This document shows positions 1 to 5,904 of a stretch of DNA of 7,512 nucleotides, in pieces. Positions within the stretch are counted from its first letter, which is position 1; every line of letters begins with the position of its first letter. The notes under the pieces are model-generated. The model had not been told where the DNA came from and did not search any database. It worked only from the letters and a program-made list of their open reading frames with translations. Position numbers and translations under genes: made by a program. Source of the stretch: Acidobacteriota bacterium (GTDB taxonomy: Bacteria; Acidobacteriota; Blastocatellia; Pyrinomonadales; Pyrinomonadaceae); contig JAFBAJ010000211.1 in the NCBI GenBank assembly GCA_019247865.1, positions 1 through 7,512 of the forward strand, written 5' to 3'.

Positions 1-35
1 ACAAAGCGCGCACGCTGACGAGCCGCTAAAAGACA

Positions 36-108
36 TTTCACGCAAAGACGCAAAGACGCAAAGAAAAGATTCAAGCTTTTCTTTGCGTCTTTGCGCCTTT
101 GCGTGAAA
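36..108. repeat. Inverted repeat of ACGCAAAG units (33-bp arms, 7-nt loop)
   Basis: The arms are 36-68 and 76-108, separated by a 7-nt loop at 69-75. Only one position mismatches, and it becomes a G-U pair in a leftward transcript. Each arm is itself three tandem 8-bp units: ACGCAAAG three times at 40-63, and CTTTGCGT/CTTTGCGC/CTTTGCGT at 81-104. The right arm ends one base before the stop codon of the VWA gene, so leftward transcripts would end in a very stable hairpin. Only a short weak T stretch (TGTCTTTT in the leftward sense) follows, so it may stabilise the 3' end or terminate weakly. From memory, similar CGCAAAG palindromes are dispersed between genes in diverse bacteria, which would make this a REP- or MITE-like element; that identification is inference. 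Confidence 0.9.
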
Positions 109-109
109 C

Positions 110-1045
110 TTATTTCTTCGGAGCCTGATAACCCTTCCGAGTCCGCACGTTCAATTCAGGACGCGAGAGCTTGACTTCAAGCTTGTGCCAGCGGCCGTCG
201 CGCGCGCTGTCGGGCGGAGCGTAGGTCAGCGTGTACTGGTTGCTCAGCTCTTCTGCGATCTGCGTGAAGGCTTCGCGCATGACCGGCCCGCCGGGAGTCG
301 CCACGTAGCGTCCGCCCGTCTTGGCCGCGAAATTCTGCAAGACCGCTGCGTTCTGCTGGCTGCGCGAGGTCGCGCCGGTCACAGAGGACATGTCGACCGT
401 GTAGATCGTCGCGTTGACCGCGAGCGCAGTGTCCAAAGCCTTGTTCGCTGATGATGCGCTCTTGGTATCCGCGCCGTCCGAGAGAACTATGATCGCGCGG
501 CGGTTCTCCTGTCGTTGTCCCAGATCCTTCGCCGCACGCAGAACCGCATCATTGAGCGCCGTCATCCCTCGCGCGCGTATGTCGAAGGCGAACTCGCCCA
601 GGTCGCGGCTCGGCGAAAATTCCTGCACCTGCTTGATCTCGCTATCGAAACGATAGACCGCCGCCATGTCGTCTTCGCGCAGCTCCTCCAGAAATCGCAG
701 GGCGGCCGAACGCGCGAGCATCATGCGCTCCTCCATGCTGCCTGAGCTGTCGAGCAGGACGGCGGCGGCAAACGGTGTCTCCTCGCGCATGAAGTTCGAG
801 ATCGGTTGCTCTTTCCCGTCAACCAGCAACTTGAAATCGCTGCCGTGCAGCCCGTGCACGAACTTGCCGGCAGCATCCACGACCGTCACGTTGAGCACGA
901 CGATGTCCGTGTTGACGCGCACGACTTCAACATCATCATCCTGCGCACGCGCCGGGCGGTTGGAAGCGAAGAAGAGAAGCGGGACGAGGGCGAGAAGGAG
1001 CAGTCCCATTGCGCGACGGATGTGCGAAGGTTTGTGCTTGGTCAA
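110..1045 (-). CDS. Secreted VWA-domain protein, acidobacterial VWFA-related family
   Basis: Predicted exported protein of 311 residues. A basic n-region ([11 protein letters not shown]) and a Leu-rich core form a signal peptide, with likely cleavage after PARA (residue 34). A short beta-rich segment (about 38-90) precedes a VWA domain (about 92-270). The metal-ion-dependent adhesion site is complete: DSSGS at 99-103, Thr162 in GMTAL and Asp190 in LSDGAD. The C-terminal RKGYQAP tail matches my recollection of the acidobacterial VWFA-related family. VWA domains bind protein or matrix ligands through a divalent cation; the ligand here is unknown. The frame stays open to 1261, but that extension overlaps the upstream gene and is Arg/Ser/Pro junk. 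I chose the TTG at 1043-1045, which has AGAGG nine bases upstream and gives the signal peptide a basic start. The alternative ATG at 1007-1009 has no ribosome binding site. It lies 28 bases after the upstream gene, so the two are probably co-transcribed. Confidence 0.88.
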   Translation of the reverse strand: MTKHKPSHIRRAMGLLLLALVPLLFFASNRPARAQDDDVEVVRVNTDIVVLNVTVVDAAGKFVHGLHGSDFKLLVDGKEQPISNFMREETPFAAAVLLDSSGSMEERMMLARSAALRFLEELREDDMAAVYRFDSEIKQVQEFSPSRDLGEFAFDIRARGMTALNDAVLRAAKDLGQRQENRRAIIVLSDGADTKSASSANKALDTALAVNATIYTVDMSSVTGATSRSQQNAAVLQNFAAKTGGRYVATPGGPVMREAFTQIAEELSNQYTLTYAPPDSARDGRWHKLEVKLSRPELNVRTRKGYQAPKK

Positions 1046-1054
1046 GGTCTGCCG

Positions 1055-1059
1055 CCTCT
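1055..1059 (-). promoter_or_regulatory. Ribosome binding site deciding the TTG start of the VWA gene
   Basis: In the leftward sense this reads AGAGG, nine bases before TTG at 1045-1043. It supports the rare TTG start over the in-frame ATG 36 bases downstream, which has no purine-rich stretch ahead of it. Confidence 0.55.
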
Positions 1060-1073
1060 GCCTACAGGAATTT

Positions 1074-1580
1074 TCAGCGTGTGGAATTGCGTATGAAGCG
1101 GATGATCTCCAGAATCTCGTTGGCGCGCTCGATGACGGTCGCGGAGACGACCTGCCGGGGCGTGTTCTCCACAGCCTTCCGCAGCTCGGAGCTGGCCTCG
1201 GACAAACGCTTGACGGCCGATTCCATCTGGGTCGGCACCTGCTCATCCTCGTTATCGCCATCCGAGCCGCCCGCCTGACTGCGTATCTTGCGCGTCACTT
1301 TCTCCAGGCGGTCGAGCTTCTTCTTCTCGGTCTGGCTGAAGAGCTGGCTGTTCGTGTAGTTGTGATAGAGCTCAGAGCCGAGCTGCGCGGCCTCGCGTGC
1401 GCGATCCACATTCTCCGTACGCTCTTTCTCGGCGTACTTGATCTCCCATTTGGCGCGCATCTCTTCGATCAGCTGGCTCTCCTGATCGGTCGGATCGTTG
1501 GGCTGGTTGCGCGTCTGCGCGCTCGCGGCACAGGCGCATGAAACCAGAAACAGGAAGCAGAGCACGAAGCGTAAAGACAT
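1074..1580 (-). CDS. Exported alpha-helical protein of unknown function, possible lipoprotein
   Basis: 168 residues, family not recognised. The N-terminus [21 protein letters not shown] is an export signal. It can be read two ways: a lipobox LVSC with Cys15 lipidated, or signal peptidase I cleavage after ASA (residue 21). The mature part is strongly charged and mostly helical. One amphipathic helix with coiled-coil-like heptads spans about 32-102, an acidic Gly/Asp/Glu linker about 103-114, and a second helical stretch about 117-166. No catalytic motif is visible. The frame could begin 20 codons earlier (1640), but ATG at 1578-1580 puts the signal peptide at the N-terminus. The ribosome binding site is weak (GTAGG, only three bases away). 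It is followed 28 bases later by the VWA gene, so the two probably form one transcription unit and may work together at the envelope; that is inference. Confidence 0.8.
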   Translation of the reverse strand: MSLRFVLCFLFLVSCACAASAQTRNQPNDPTDQESQLIEEMRAKWEIKYAEKERTENVDRAREAAQLGSELYHNYTNSQLFSQTEKKKLDRLEKVTRKIRSQAGGSDGDNEDEQVPTQMESAVKRLSEASSELRKAVENTPRQVVSATVIERANEILEIIRFIRNSTR

Positions 1581-1764
1581 TAGCCTACACCCATCTGAAA
1601 GTTGTAAAGTAGAAGCACGGGCCTCTCGCGGCCATTTCAACAGTTGACGAAGATATTAACGAATAACAGTATGACGGAGCAAGTTCAATGCTGTGAGGCG
1701 CACGCGACGGGAAAGGTTGTCTGCGCGGAGCGAGTGTAGCGGCGCGGGCGGCTCTGTAGAAAAG

Positions 1765-2436
1765 ATGAATGAAGCAACGCTGAGGACGATTGTCGTCGCC
1801 GGTATCGCCTCCGGGGCGGGGAAGACCTCTGTGGCGGAAGCCGTGACGGGTCACATGGCCGGACTCTGTCCGACAGCCGCCGCCAAGATCACCGTCACGC
1901 ACGGCGAGCGCGGCTGCCCGCACGGAGGCAAAGGCTGCAACGTCTGCTCATCGCTCGGCGGCGATTTCCAGCTCATCGAACGCACCAACATCATCGCGCA
2001 GCCCGGCACGGACACTGCACGCCTGCTCGACGCGGGCGGGCGGCCTGTCGTCTGGGCGATCACACGCGATGTCGCCATCGGAGCCGCCTGGCGCGAGCTG
2101 CACCAGCTCCTGAAGTCGGCCGCGTGCGCGGTCATCGAGAGCAACACACTGGCAGAGCACATCAAGCCCACACTAACTCTCATGATCGTTGATCCCACCA
2201 TCAGCCGCAGGATCTGGAAGTCTTCGGCCGAGCGCCTGATCGCAAAGGCGGATTGCCTCATCTTCAACGAGCGCGGCACACAGGCCCAGCATAAAACTCT
2301 GCTCGAAGAAATAACGCGTCTGCGCGGGCACACAGACGACCTCGTACGCGTCAGTCACCCGCACGAACTGACCACGCAGGCGACCTTCAGAGAAAAACTC
2401 CAAGCGGTCTGCCGGGCCAATGTCGCCGGTTGTTAA
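1765..2436 (+). CDS. SIMIBI-class P-loop NTPase, MobB/UreG-like, with CPH-Cys cluster
   Basis: 223 residues, soluble. A beta strand leads into the P-loop GIASGAGKTS (13-22). A Cys/His cluster follows: His46, then CPH at 51-53, Cys58 and Cys61. A PGTDTARLLDAGG stretch (80-92) resembles the MobB region that follows switch I. The VIESNTLAEHIKP segment (123-135) and the strand LMIVDP (139-144) resemble the Walker B neighbourhood of MobB and UreG. KADCLIFNERG (161-171) occupies the place of the NKxD guanine motif, but Lys and Asp are missing, so GTP specificity is doubtful. Such proteins insert metals or deliver cofactors; the CPH motif recalls the nickel site of UreG. The exact substrate is unknown. 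ATG at 1765 is preferred to GTG at 1693, whose extra 24 residues are Arg-rich and precede the first strand. The ribosome binding site is weak. It is transcribed away from the VWA unit and convergent with the next gene. Confidence 0.72.
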   Translation: MNEATLRTIVVAGIASGAGKTSVAEAVTGHMAGLCPTAAAKITVTHGERGCPHGGKGCNVCSSLGGDFQLIERTNIIAQPGTDTARLLDAGGRPVVWAITRDVAIGAAWRELHQLLKSAACAVIESNTLAEHIKPTLTLMIVDPTISRRIWKSSAERLIAKADCLIFNERGTQAQHKTLLEEITRLRGHTDDLVRVSHPHELTTQATFREKLQAVCRANVAGC

Positions 2437-2542
2437 GTTGAAATATTTAAGAGAATAACCCGGCGCAACTGAGGCATCGCATGAAGTTCTGTCGTCGTGC
2501 CGACTCTTGAAGCGTTACGCGAAGCTCCGAGTGTTATGGGGC

Positions 2543-3181
2543 TTATGGGATCGTGACAGGGTTGTCAGGAGTGTTGATGAACTCCTCGCCTTTGTCGCGC
2601 CTGGGCGACGGCTTGACGATGATAGTTTTGGTCGTCTGGGTCGGCTTCTCAAGCGGTCGCTGCGCGCCCGGCAGGATTTTGAAAGCCACTTCGTCCGCGC
2701 GCGCGCCGCTCTTGATATGAATCACGCGAGTCTCCCTGTAATCGCCGGAAGGGACGGTCACTGAGTAACGTCCCTGCTCCTGCGGGGCCAGGTCGCGCGG
2801 CTCGACCTGAAGCGTGCGTGTCTCCGAAACATTGTCTTTGCGCCTTCTCAGCTCAAGCACGACCGAAACATTCGTCAGCTTCTCTGCGGAGATGTTGACC
2901 ACAGTCCCGCCCAGCAATACCTGCGAGCCCTTGATCATCGCGTCATCCGCGAAGAGCTGGATCTGCGGCGGCGGGGCAGGCTTGTTGGCCTGCTCTGCCA
3001 CGGCCTGTTCTGCACGCAGCCGCTCTGCGTGGCGCTTGCGCAGCACCAGGTAGCCCAGCAAGAGGGCCGCAGTCAATCCGAGCGCACACACGATGGCGAT
3101 GCCGCGAGTCATACGCGACTCGCTGTCTTCAGTCCCGAGGCTCTGCAATTCATTCGCAGAATTATCTATATCAAGAGGCAT
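2543..3181 (-). CDS. Single-pass membrane protein with a beta-sandwich-like domain, unknown function
   Basis: 212 residues. An acidic N-terminus (1-26) precedes one membrane helix (about 27-47, GIAIVCALGLTAALLLGYLV), then a basic RKRHAERLR stretch, an Ala/Glu helix and a Pro-rich linker. A beta-rich domain follows at about 73-170. Its pattern, a conserved-looking G-T-V-x-N strand and turn, then 'LTNVSVVLEL', 'LAPQEQGRYSV' and a final strand, resembles FxLYD-type or similar transmembrane-anchored beta domains; I infer this from pattern only. The tail is basic and Pro/Thr-rich. The charge distribution (acidic before the helix, basic after it) favours the C-terminal domain being cytoplasmic, which would be unusual for such a domain. 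ATG at 3179-3181 is used; an ATG at codon 24 would remove the acidic tail. It follows the exported-protein gene by 118 bases on the same strand. Confidence 0.75.
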   Translation of the reverse strand: MPLDIDNSANELQSLGTEDSESRMTRGIAIVCALGLTAALLLGYLVLRKRHAERLRAEQAVAEQANKPAPPPQIQLFADDAMIKGSQVLLGGTVVNISAEKLTNVSVVLELRRRKDNVSETRTLQVEPRDLAPQEQGRYSVTVPSGDYRETRVIHIKSGARADEVAFKILPGAQRPLEKPTQTTKTIIVKPSPRRDKGEEFINTPDNPVTIP

Positions 3182-3211
3182 GGCAAACGATTCTTCGATG
3201 GTCGCCCACGC

Positions 3212-3251
3212 TTCAAGAGATGCTTTAGCCTAAGGCGGCTAAGCTCTTGAA
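3212..3251 (-). promoter_or_regulatory. Imperfect hairpin in the leader of the membrane-protein gene
   Basis: Outer arms are TTCAAGA at 3212-3218 and TCTTGAA at 3245-3251. Inner arms are GCTTTAGCC at 3222-3230 and GGCTAAGC at 3237-3244, with one bulged base and a 6-base loop; GAT bulges between the two helices. The hairpin lies about 30 bases before the start codon at 3181. No T-run follows it on either strand, so it does not look like an intrinsic terminator. It could be a processing or stability element between the two leftward genes, or a translation-control hairpin. Confidence 0.5.
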
Positions 3252-3299
3252 AACAGAGCGACCAAGTTGGTCTTATGTTAATGTCCGGGGGAGCTTCTT

Positions 3300-3947
3300 T
3301 CAGGGCTCTGACGGGATAATGACGCCGGGAGGAGCGGAGCCCGTCACGCGCTCTATCAGCACGCCCAGAAACTCCTGCTCGGCCGTTCCGGTGCTGGGCA
3401 GCGTAGACCATTCGGCTCCGGTGGCTCCGTCCGTGCGCCCTTCTACCTTAGCCGTCACAGCGACATTCGCGCTGACGCCGTCGATGGCCTGCACCTCTAT
3501 GATCAGGGTGTAGCGGCCACGCGTCCAGCCGCGCGCGGTCGTCGGCGGCAAATTGGCGTAACGGTTCAGCTCGGACTGTGCGACGACGGCTCCACGTGTG
3601 AAGGTGTAAGGCTGCGTGACGAACATGCCCTCTTCCGTCTTCGAGACGGCGTCATCGAGGATCATCTTCCGGTCGCGGATGAGGTCGGTGACGGCCTGCA
3701 TCAGCACATCGCGGCGCGCAGTGAAGCGATACGGATTGGGAATCAAAGGCACTTCCGGCGTGCGCCCCTTGCCGAAATCTATCCCGCGCCCAGCGCCTGT
3801 GTCCTGCTTCGTGCCGTTAGAGCCGGGCGTGCTCTGGCTGCCTGTATCACGTACGCGCTCATTCTGCGGGTCGACTCCCTTACCCTGAGCGTATGCGCAG
3901 GCGGCCGTGACCAACAGGACAAAGGAGATGGTGAAAAGTCTTCTCAC
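3300..3947 (-). CDS. Exported protein of unknown function with a C-terminal alpha/beta domain
   Basis: 215 residues, family not recognised. MRRLFTISFVLLVTAACAYA is a clear signal peptide, cut after residue 20; TAAC is a poor lipobox match. Residues 21-65 are low-complexity, rich in Gly, Asp, Thr and Ser. The folded part (about 70-205) starts with a helix (RRDVLMQAVTDLIRDRKM), then strands through FVTQPYTFTRG, YTLIIEVQAI and ANVAVTAKVEG, and a last helix (TAEQEFLGVLIERVTG). This helix-strand-strand-helix order recalls helix-grip domains such as BamC, but that is inference from pattern alone. The frame is open to 4412 across the mltG end; I chose GTG at 3945-3947 because GAGGG lies seven bases upstream and the signal peptide begins there. 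It sits 136 bases after mltG and may have its own promoter. Confidence 0.82.
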   Translation of the reverse strand: MRRLFTISFVLLVTAACAYAQGKGVDPQNERVRDTGSQSTPGSNGTKQDTGAGRGIDFGKGRTPEVPLIPNPYRFTARRDVLMQAVTDLIRDRKMILDDAVSKTEEGMFVTQPYTFTRGAVVAQSELNRYANLPPTTARGWTRGRYTLIIEVQAIDGVSANVAVTAKVEGRTDGATGAEWSTLPSTGTAEQEFLGVLIERVTGSAPPGVIIPSEP

Positions 3948-3954
3948 TTGTTTA

Positions 3955-3959
3955 CCCTC
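3955..3959 (-). promoter_or_regulatory. Strong ribosome binding site fixing a GTG start
   Basis: In the leftward sense it reads GAGGG, seven bases before GTG at 3947-3945. This is among the best Shine-Dalgarno matches in the window, and it selects the GTG over the ATG at 3998, which would put a Cys-rich, charged stretch before the signal peptide. Confidence 0.65.
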
Positions 3960-4025
3960 AAACTTTCTCTGCTCAAACAAGGGGCACGAACAGAACATCT
4001 TTTTTCTGAAGCGACTCTGCTTCCG

Positions 4026-4054
4026 AGCATAGTGTAAGAGGCTTCCAAATACAA
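4026..4054 (-). promoter_or_regulatory. Possible sigma70-type promoter for the exported-protein gene
   Basis: Read leftward, TTGTAT (4054-4049) and TATGCT (4031-4026) are separated by exactly 17 bases. The -10 matches TATAAT at four of six positions and the -35 matches at three. The predicted start near 4019 would give a leader of about 72 bases. It lies in the 136-base gap after mltG, which is wide enough to suggest a separate promoter. The match is modest and could be chance. Confidence 0.3.
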
Positions 4055-4083
4055 GCGGGTTGTTTGCGACCCTGAGATAGTTA

Positions 4084-5169
4084 TTAAGGCGCGTTCGCGT
4101 TTTGATTGGCCTGGGACTTGGCTGCGTCGCGGTCGCGCTCCCACTGTCGCAGCGCTTCCACGCCGCGTGTGAAATCCCGTTCGTTGTTATAAAAGTTGTG
4201 CGCGCCGTCATTGCGCGAAGGCTCGCGCACGTAATAGAGATAATCGGTCGTCGCCGGAAAGAGCGCGGCCTGAAGGGAACTGGCGCTCGGCGAGGCGATG
4301 GGGCCGGGGGGCAAGCCTGCGTGCAGGCGCGTATTGTAGGGCGTGTTGCGCTCCAGGTCACTCTTGTAGACCTTGCCGTCGTTCTTCCATTTGCCCGCGA
4401 GCTTTGAGGCATAGATGATGGAGGAATCCACGCCGAGCGCCATCTGTTTGTCGAGACGATTGTAGATGACCGAAGCGATGAGCGGGCGATCCGACTGGAG
4501 CTTGGCCTCCGTCTCGATGAGCGAAGCGATGGTCACGATCTGGCGCGGCGTCATTTTTAGTTCGGCTGCGCGCGCAGTCCATTCCGGTTTCCATTCCTGC
4601 CGAAAACGCTTGACCATCAGGGCGACCATCTGCTCGGCCGTCGTGTCGAGCGGAAAAGTGTATGTGTCCGGGTAGAGATAGCCTTCCAGATTCTCCGCGC
4701 GCGGATCCAGGTCGCGGACCGCGCCGGCGTCGTCCATCAGAGCCAGCGCCTCCGCAGAGTTCTGTAATTTCAGTTCGGGCACGCGCGCCAGGGCCTCCGC
4801 GATGTCCCAGCGCGTCCATCCCTCTATGACCGTGAACCTGCGCATGCGCTCCTCGCCCTCCTGCAATTTGTGCAGGACTTCGAGCGGCGAGATGGGAGTT
4901 TGAAAGCGGTATTCGCCGGCTTTGAGTTTGGAGCCCGTGCCGGTCAGCTTCATGTAGACCAGGAGCGGCCATCCGCGCTCCAGAACGCCGAGAGAGGTGA
5001 GCTTGGCGACGATCTCCGATGGGGAAGAGCCGCGCGGAATCTCCACATACTCCGCCGCATGCGTGTGCGCGCGCGGGACTCTGAGTTCTCTGTAAGTCCA
5101 GAAGGCAAAGCCGCCTGCCGCGAGCAGCAGCAGCAGGAGCAGGAGCAACACCAGACGTAAGCGTTTCAT
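4084..5169 (-). CDS. mltG: Endolytic murein transglycosylase MltG
   Basis: 361 residues, the usual length. MltG is an inner-membrane lytic transglycosylase that cuts nascent peptidoglycan strands and so sets glycan chain length. The start MKRLR leads into one membrane helix (6-24) containing nine consecutive Leu. The periplasmic part has a LysM-like N-terminal region (about 40-110) and the YceG catalytic domain (about 115-340). Hallmarks are ENLEGYLYPDTYTF (159-172), IASLIETEA (214-222) with Glu219 at the catalytic position (Glu218 in the E. coli enzyme), IYNRL (235-239), the LGVDSSIIYA strand, NTPYNTRLHAGLPPGPIASP (275-294) and DYLYYV (309-314). A charged Asn/Ala/Gln tail ends the protein. 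ATG at 5167-5169 is the only start that keeps the membrane anchor intact, though no clear ribosome binding site precedes it. It begins 43 bases after ruvX, a frequently seen pairing, so co-transcription is likely. Confidence 0.97.
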   Translation of the reverse strand: MKRLRLVLLLLLLLLLAAGGFAFWTYRELRVPRAHTHAAEYVEIPRGSSPSEIVAKLTSLGVLERGWPLLVYMKLTGTGSKLKAGEYRFQTPISPLEVLHKLQEGEERMRRFTVIEGWTRWDIAEALARVPELKLQNSAEALALMDDAGAVRDLDPRAENLEGYLYPDTYTFPLDTTAEQMVALMVKRFRQEWKPEWTARAAELKMTPRQIVTIASLIETEAKLQSDRPLIASVIYNRLDKQMALGVDSSIIYASKLAGKWKNDGKVYKSDLERNTPYNTRLHAGLPPGPIASPSASSLQAALFPATTDYLYYVREPSRNDGAHNFYNNERDFTRGVEALRQWERDRDAAKSQANQNANAP

Positions 5170-5212
5170 AAAGATGCGAAAAGATCGGCCCTCTCAGATT
5201 TGATGCACAGCT

Positions 5213-5656
5213 TTAAGATGCCCGGACGGGAGTCTTAGGCTGGTCTGCGATAAAATCGCGCAGGATGATGGCGGCGGCTTCGCTGTCCAGCCTTTGACGC
5301 AGGCTTTGCTCGTCGTGCCCGGCCGCGCGCAGGTATTGCAGCGCCTCCTGCGAGGTCAAACGTTCGTCCTGCAGGAAGACCGGCGCTTCCAGCGAGAGGC
5401 TGAAATTGCGCGCCAGCCTGCGCGCCCCCTGCGCGGCAGTGCCTTCCGTCCCGTCCAGGCTGAGCGGCAAACCGACGACGAGCGCACCCGCTTCAAACTC
5501 CGCCAGCAGCGCTTTGACCTCGCGCAGCAGCCTTTTCCAGTTTCGTCGCTCCAACGCAGGGAGCGGTCGAACGGTCAACTGCATCTCATCAGAGACGGCG
5601 ACGCCGACGCGCTTTTCTCCGAGGTCGAGCGCGACGAGACGCCCGGACGGTTTCAC
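5213..5656 (-). CDS. ruvX: YqgF/RuvX family RNase H-fold nuclease
   Basis: 147 residues with the chosen start, matching the usual 138-150. RuvX/YqgF proteins are RNase H-fold nucleases linked to 16S rRNA 5'-end maturation and described as putative Holliday junction resolvases. The motifs are all present: LDLGEKRVGVAVSDE (10-24) with catalytic Asp11, VVGLPLSLDGTEG (60-72), LQDERLTSQEA (95-105) with the DE pair at 97-98, and DSEAAAIILRDF (124-135) with Asp124. The frame extends upstream to a GTG at 5743, but a good promoter lies inside that extension and the added 29 residues resemble no RuvX N-terminus. I therefore prefer GTG at 5654-5656, which has AGGA ten bases upstream and starts five residues before the first core strand. 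The gene is first in the run that continues into mltG. Confidence 0.95.
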   Translation of the reverse strand: MKPSGRLVALDLGEKRVGVAVSDEMQLTVRPLPALERRNWKRLLREVKALLAEFEAGALVVGLPLSLDGTEGTAAQGARRLARNFSLSLEAPVFLQDERLTSQEALQYLRAAGHDEQSLRQRLDSEAAAIILRDFIADQPKTPVRAS

Positions 5657-5666
5657 AGGAGCTTCG

Positions 5667-5670
5667 TCCT
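5667..5670 (-). promoter_or_regulatory. Ribosome binding site for the short ruvX start
   Basis: Read leftward it is AGGA, ten bases before GTG at 5656-5654. The match is short, but together with the promoter at 5727-5755 it favours this start over GTG at 5743, which has no suitably placed purine-rich stretch. Confidence 0.45.
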
Positions 5671-5726
5671 GACACGGCTTGAGACTGGTCGGTTCTGCTG
5701 GCAAAACGGTTTTTTTCGAGCGGCGA

Positions 5727-5755
5727 AGTATGAAATGGCGCACACTTCATGTCAA
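5727..5755 (-). promoter_or_regulatory. Sigma70-type promoter of the ruvX-mltG run
   Basis: Read leftward, a perfect TTGACA -35 box (5755-5750) is followed by a 17-base spacer and CATACT (5732-5727), which matches the -10 consensus at four of six. Transcription should start near 5720, giving a leader of about 64 bases to the GTG at 5656. The spacer contains one arm of the inverted repeat at 5737-5788, so the promoter may be under operator control. Confidence 0.65.
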
Positions 5756-5788
5756 GCGCGCTCCCCGGCGCGTAAAAAAGTGTGCGCC
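5737..5788. promoter_or_regulatory. 11-bp inverted repeat straddling the ruvX -35 box
   Basis: GGCGCACACTT (5737-5747) and its exact complement AAGTGTGCGCC (5778-5788) are separated by 30 bases. Arm centres are 41 bp apart, close to four helical turns. The left arm lies between the -10 and -35 boxes of the ruvX promoter; the right arm lies 22 bases upstream of the -35 box. A smaller nested dyad (CGCGC/GCGCG around TCCCCG) sits between them. A related half, ACACT, recurs at 5796-5800. The placement suits a pair of repressor half-sites or a cruciform, but no known regulator can be named. Confidence 0.5.
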
Positions 5789-5868
5789 CCAGAGTACACT
5801 CGGCCGTGAGCTTTGAGCATCAAAGATTTATGCAAGTTGTAAAATTATACGGCGGCCGAAGTGGTTGC

Positions 5869-5897
5869 TTGCGCGGGGTTTGAGCGCACTGTATGAT
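5869..5897 (+). promoter_or_regulatory. Candidate promoter for the S41 homologue
   Basis: TATGAT at 5892-5897 matches the -10 consensus at five of six positions. TTGCGC at 5869-5874 is a weak -35 (three of six) at the ideal 17-base spacing. The start would fall near 5904, giving a leader of about 90 bases that begins with the stem described at 5905-5943. Confidence 0.42.
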
Positions 5898-5904
5898 ACA
5901 ACGC

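Noticed and set aside
1046..1261. N-terminal extension of the VWA gene frame up to 1261
   Set aside because: It overlaps the upstream gene in another frame, is Arg/Ser/Pro-rich and would bury the signal peptide about 85 residues inside the protein.
666..1541. Rightward open frame of 291 codons opposite the VWA and helical-protein genes
   Set aside because: It is antisense to two genes with signal peptides and, in one case, a complete MIDAS, and shows no recognisable domain.
1644..1675. TTGACG followed by TATGAC as a promoter for the NTPase gene
   Set aside because: The spacing is 20 bases, too long for a confident sigma70 call, and at 17 bases the -10 match is poor.
2437..2542. Possible bidirectional terminator between the convergent NTPase and membrane-protein genes
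   Set aside because: Only short dyads such as GCGT-T-ACGC are present, with no stem plus T-run on either strand.
4008..4023. Five-base hairpin GAAGC/GCTTC upstream of the exported-protein gene
   Set aside because: The stem is short with no T-run in the leftward sense; expected by chance.
3948..4412. N-terminal extension of the exported-protein gene frame up to 4412
   Set aside because: It overlaps the conserved C-terminal part of mltG and precedes a clear signal peptide that has its own GTG start and strong ribosome binding site.
4358..4972. Second leftward open frame within mltG
   Set aside because: It lies in a different frame of the same strand as mltG, which has all family motifs; the translation is Gly/Arg/His-rich shadow sequence.
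5837..5850. Perfect leftward TATAAT in the AT-rich patch upstream of ruvX
   Set aside because: No -35-like hexamer lies 15-19 bases upstream and no extended -10 is present; the TTGACA/CATACT promoter nearer the gene is better supported.
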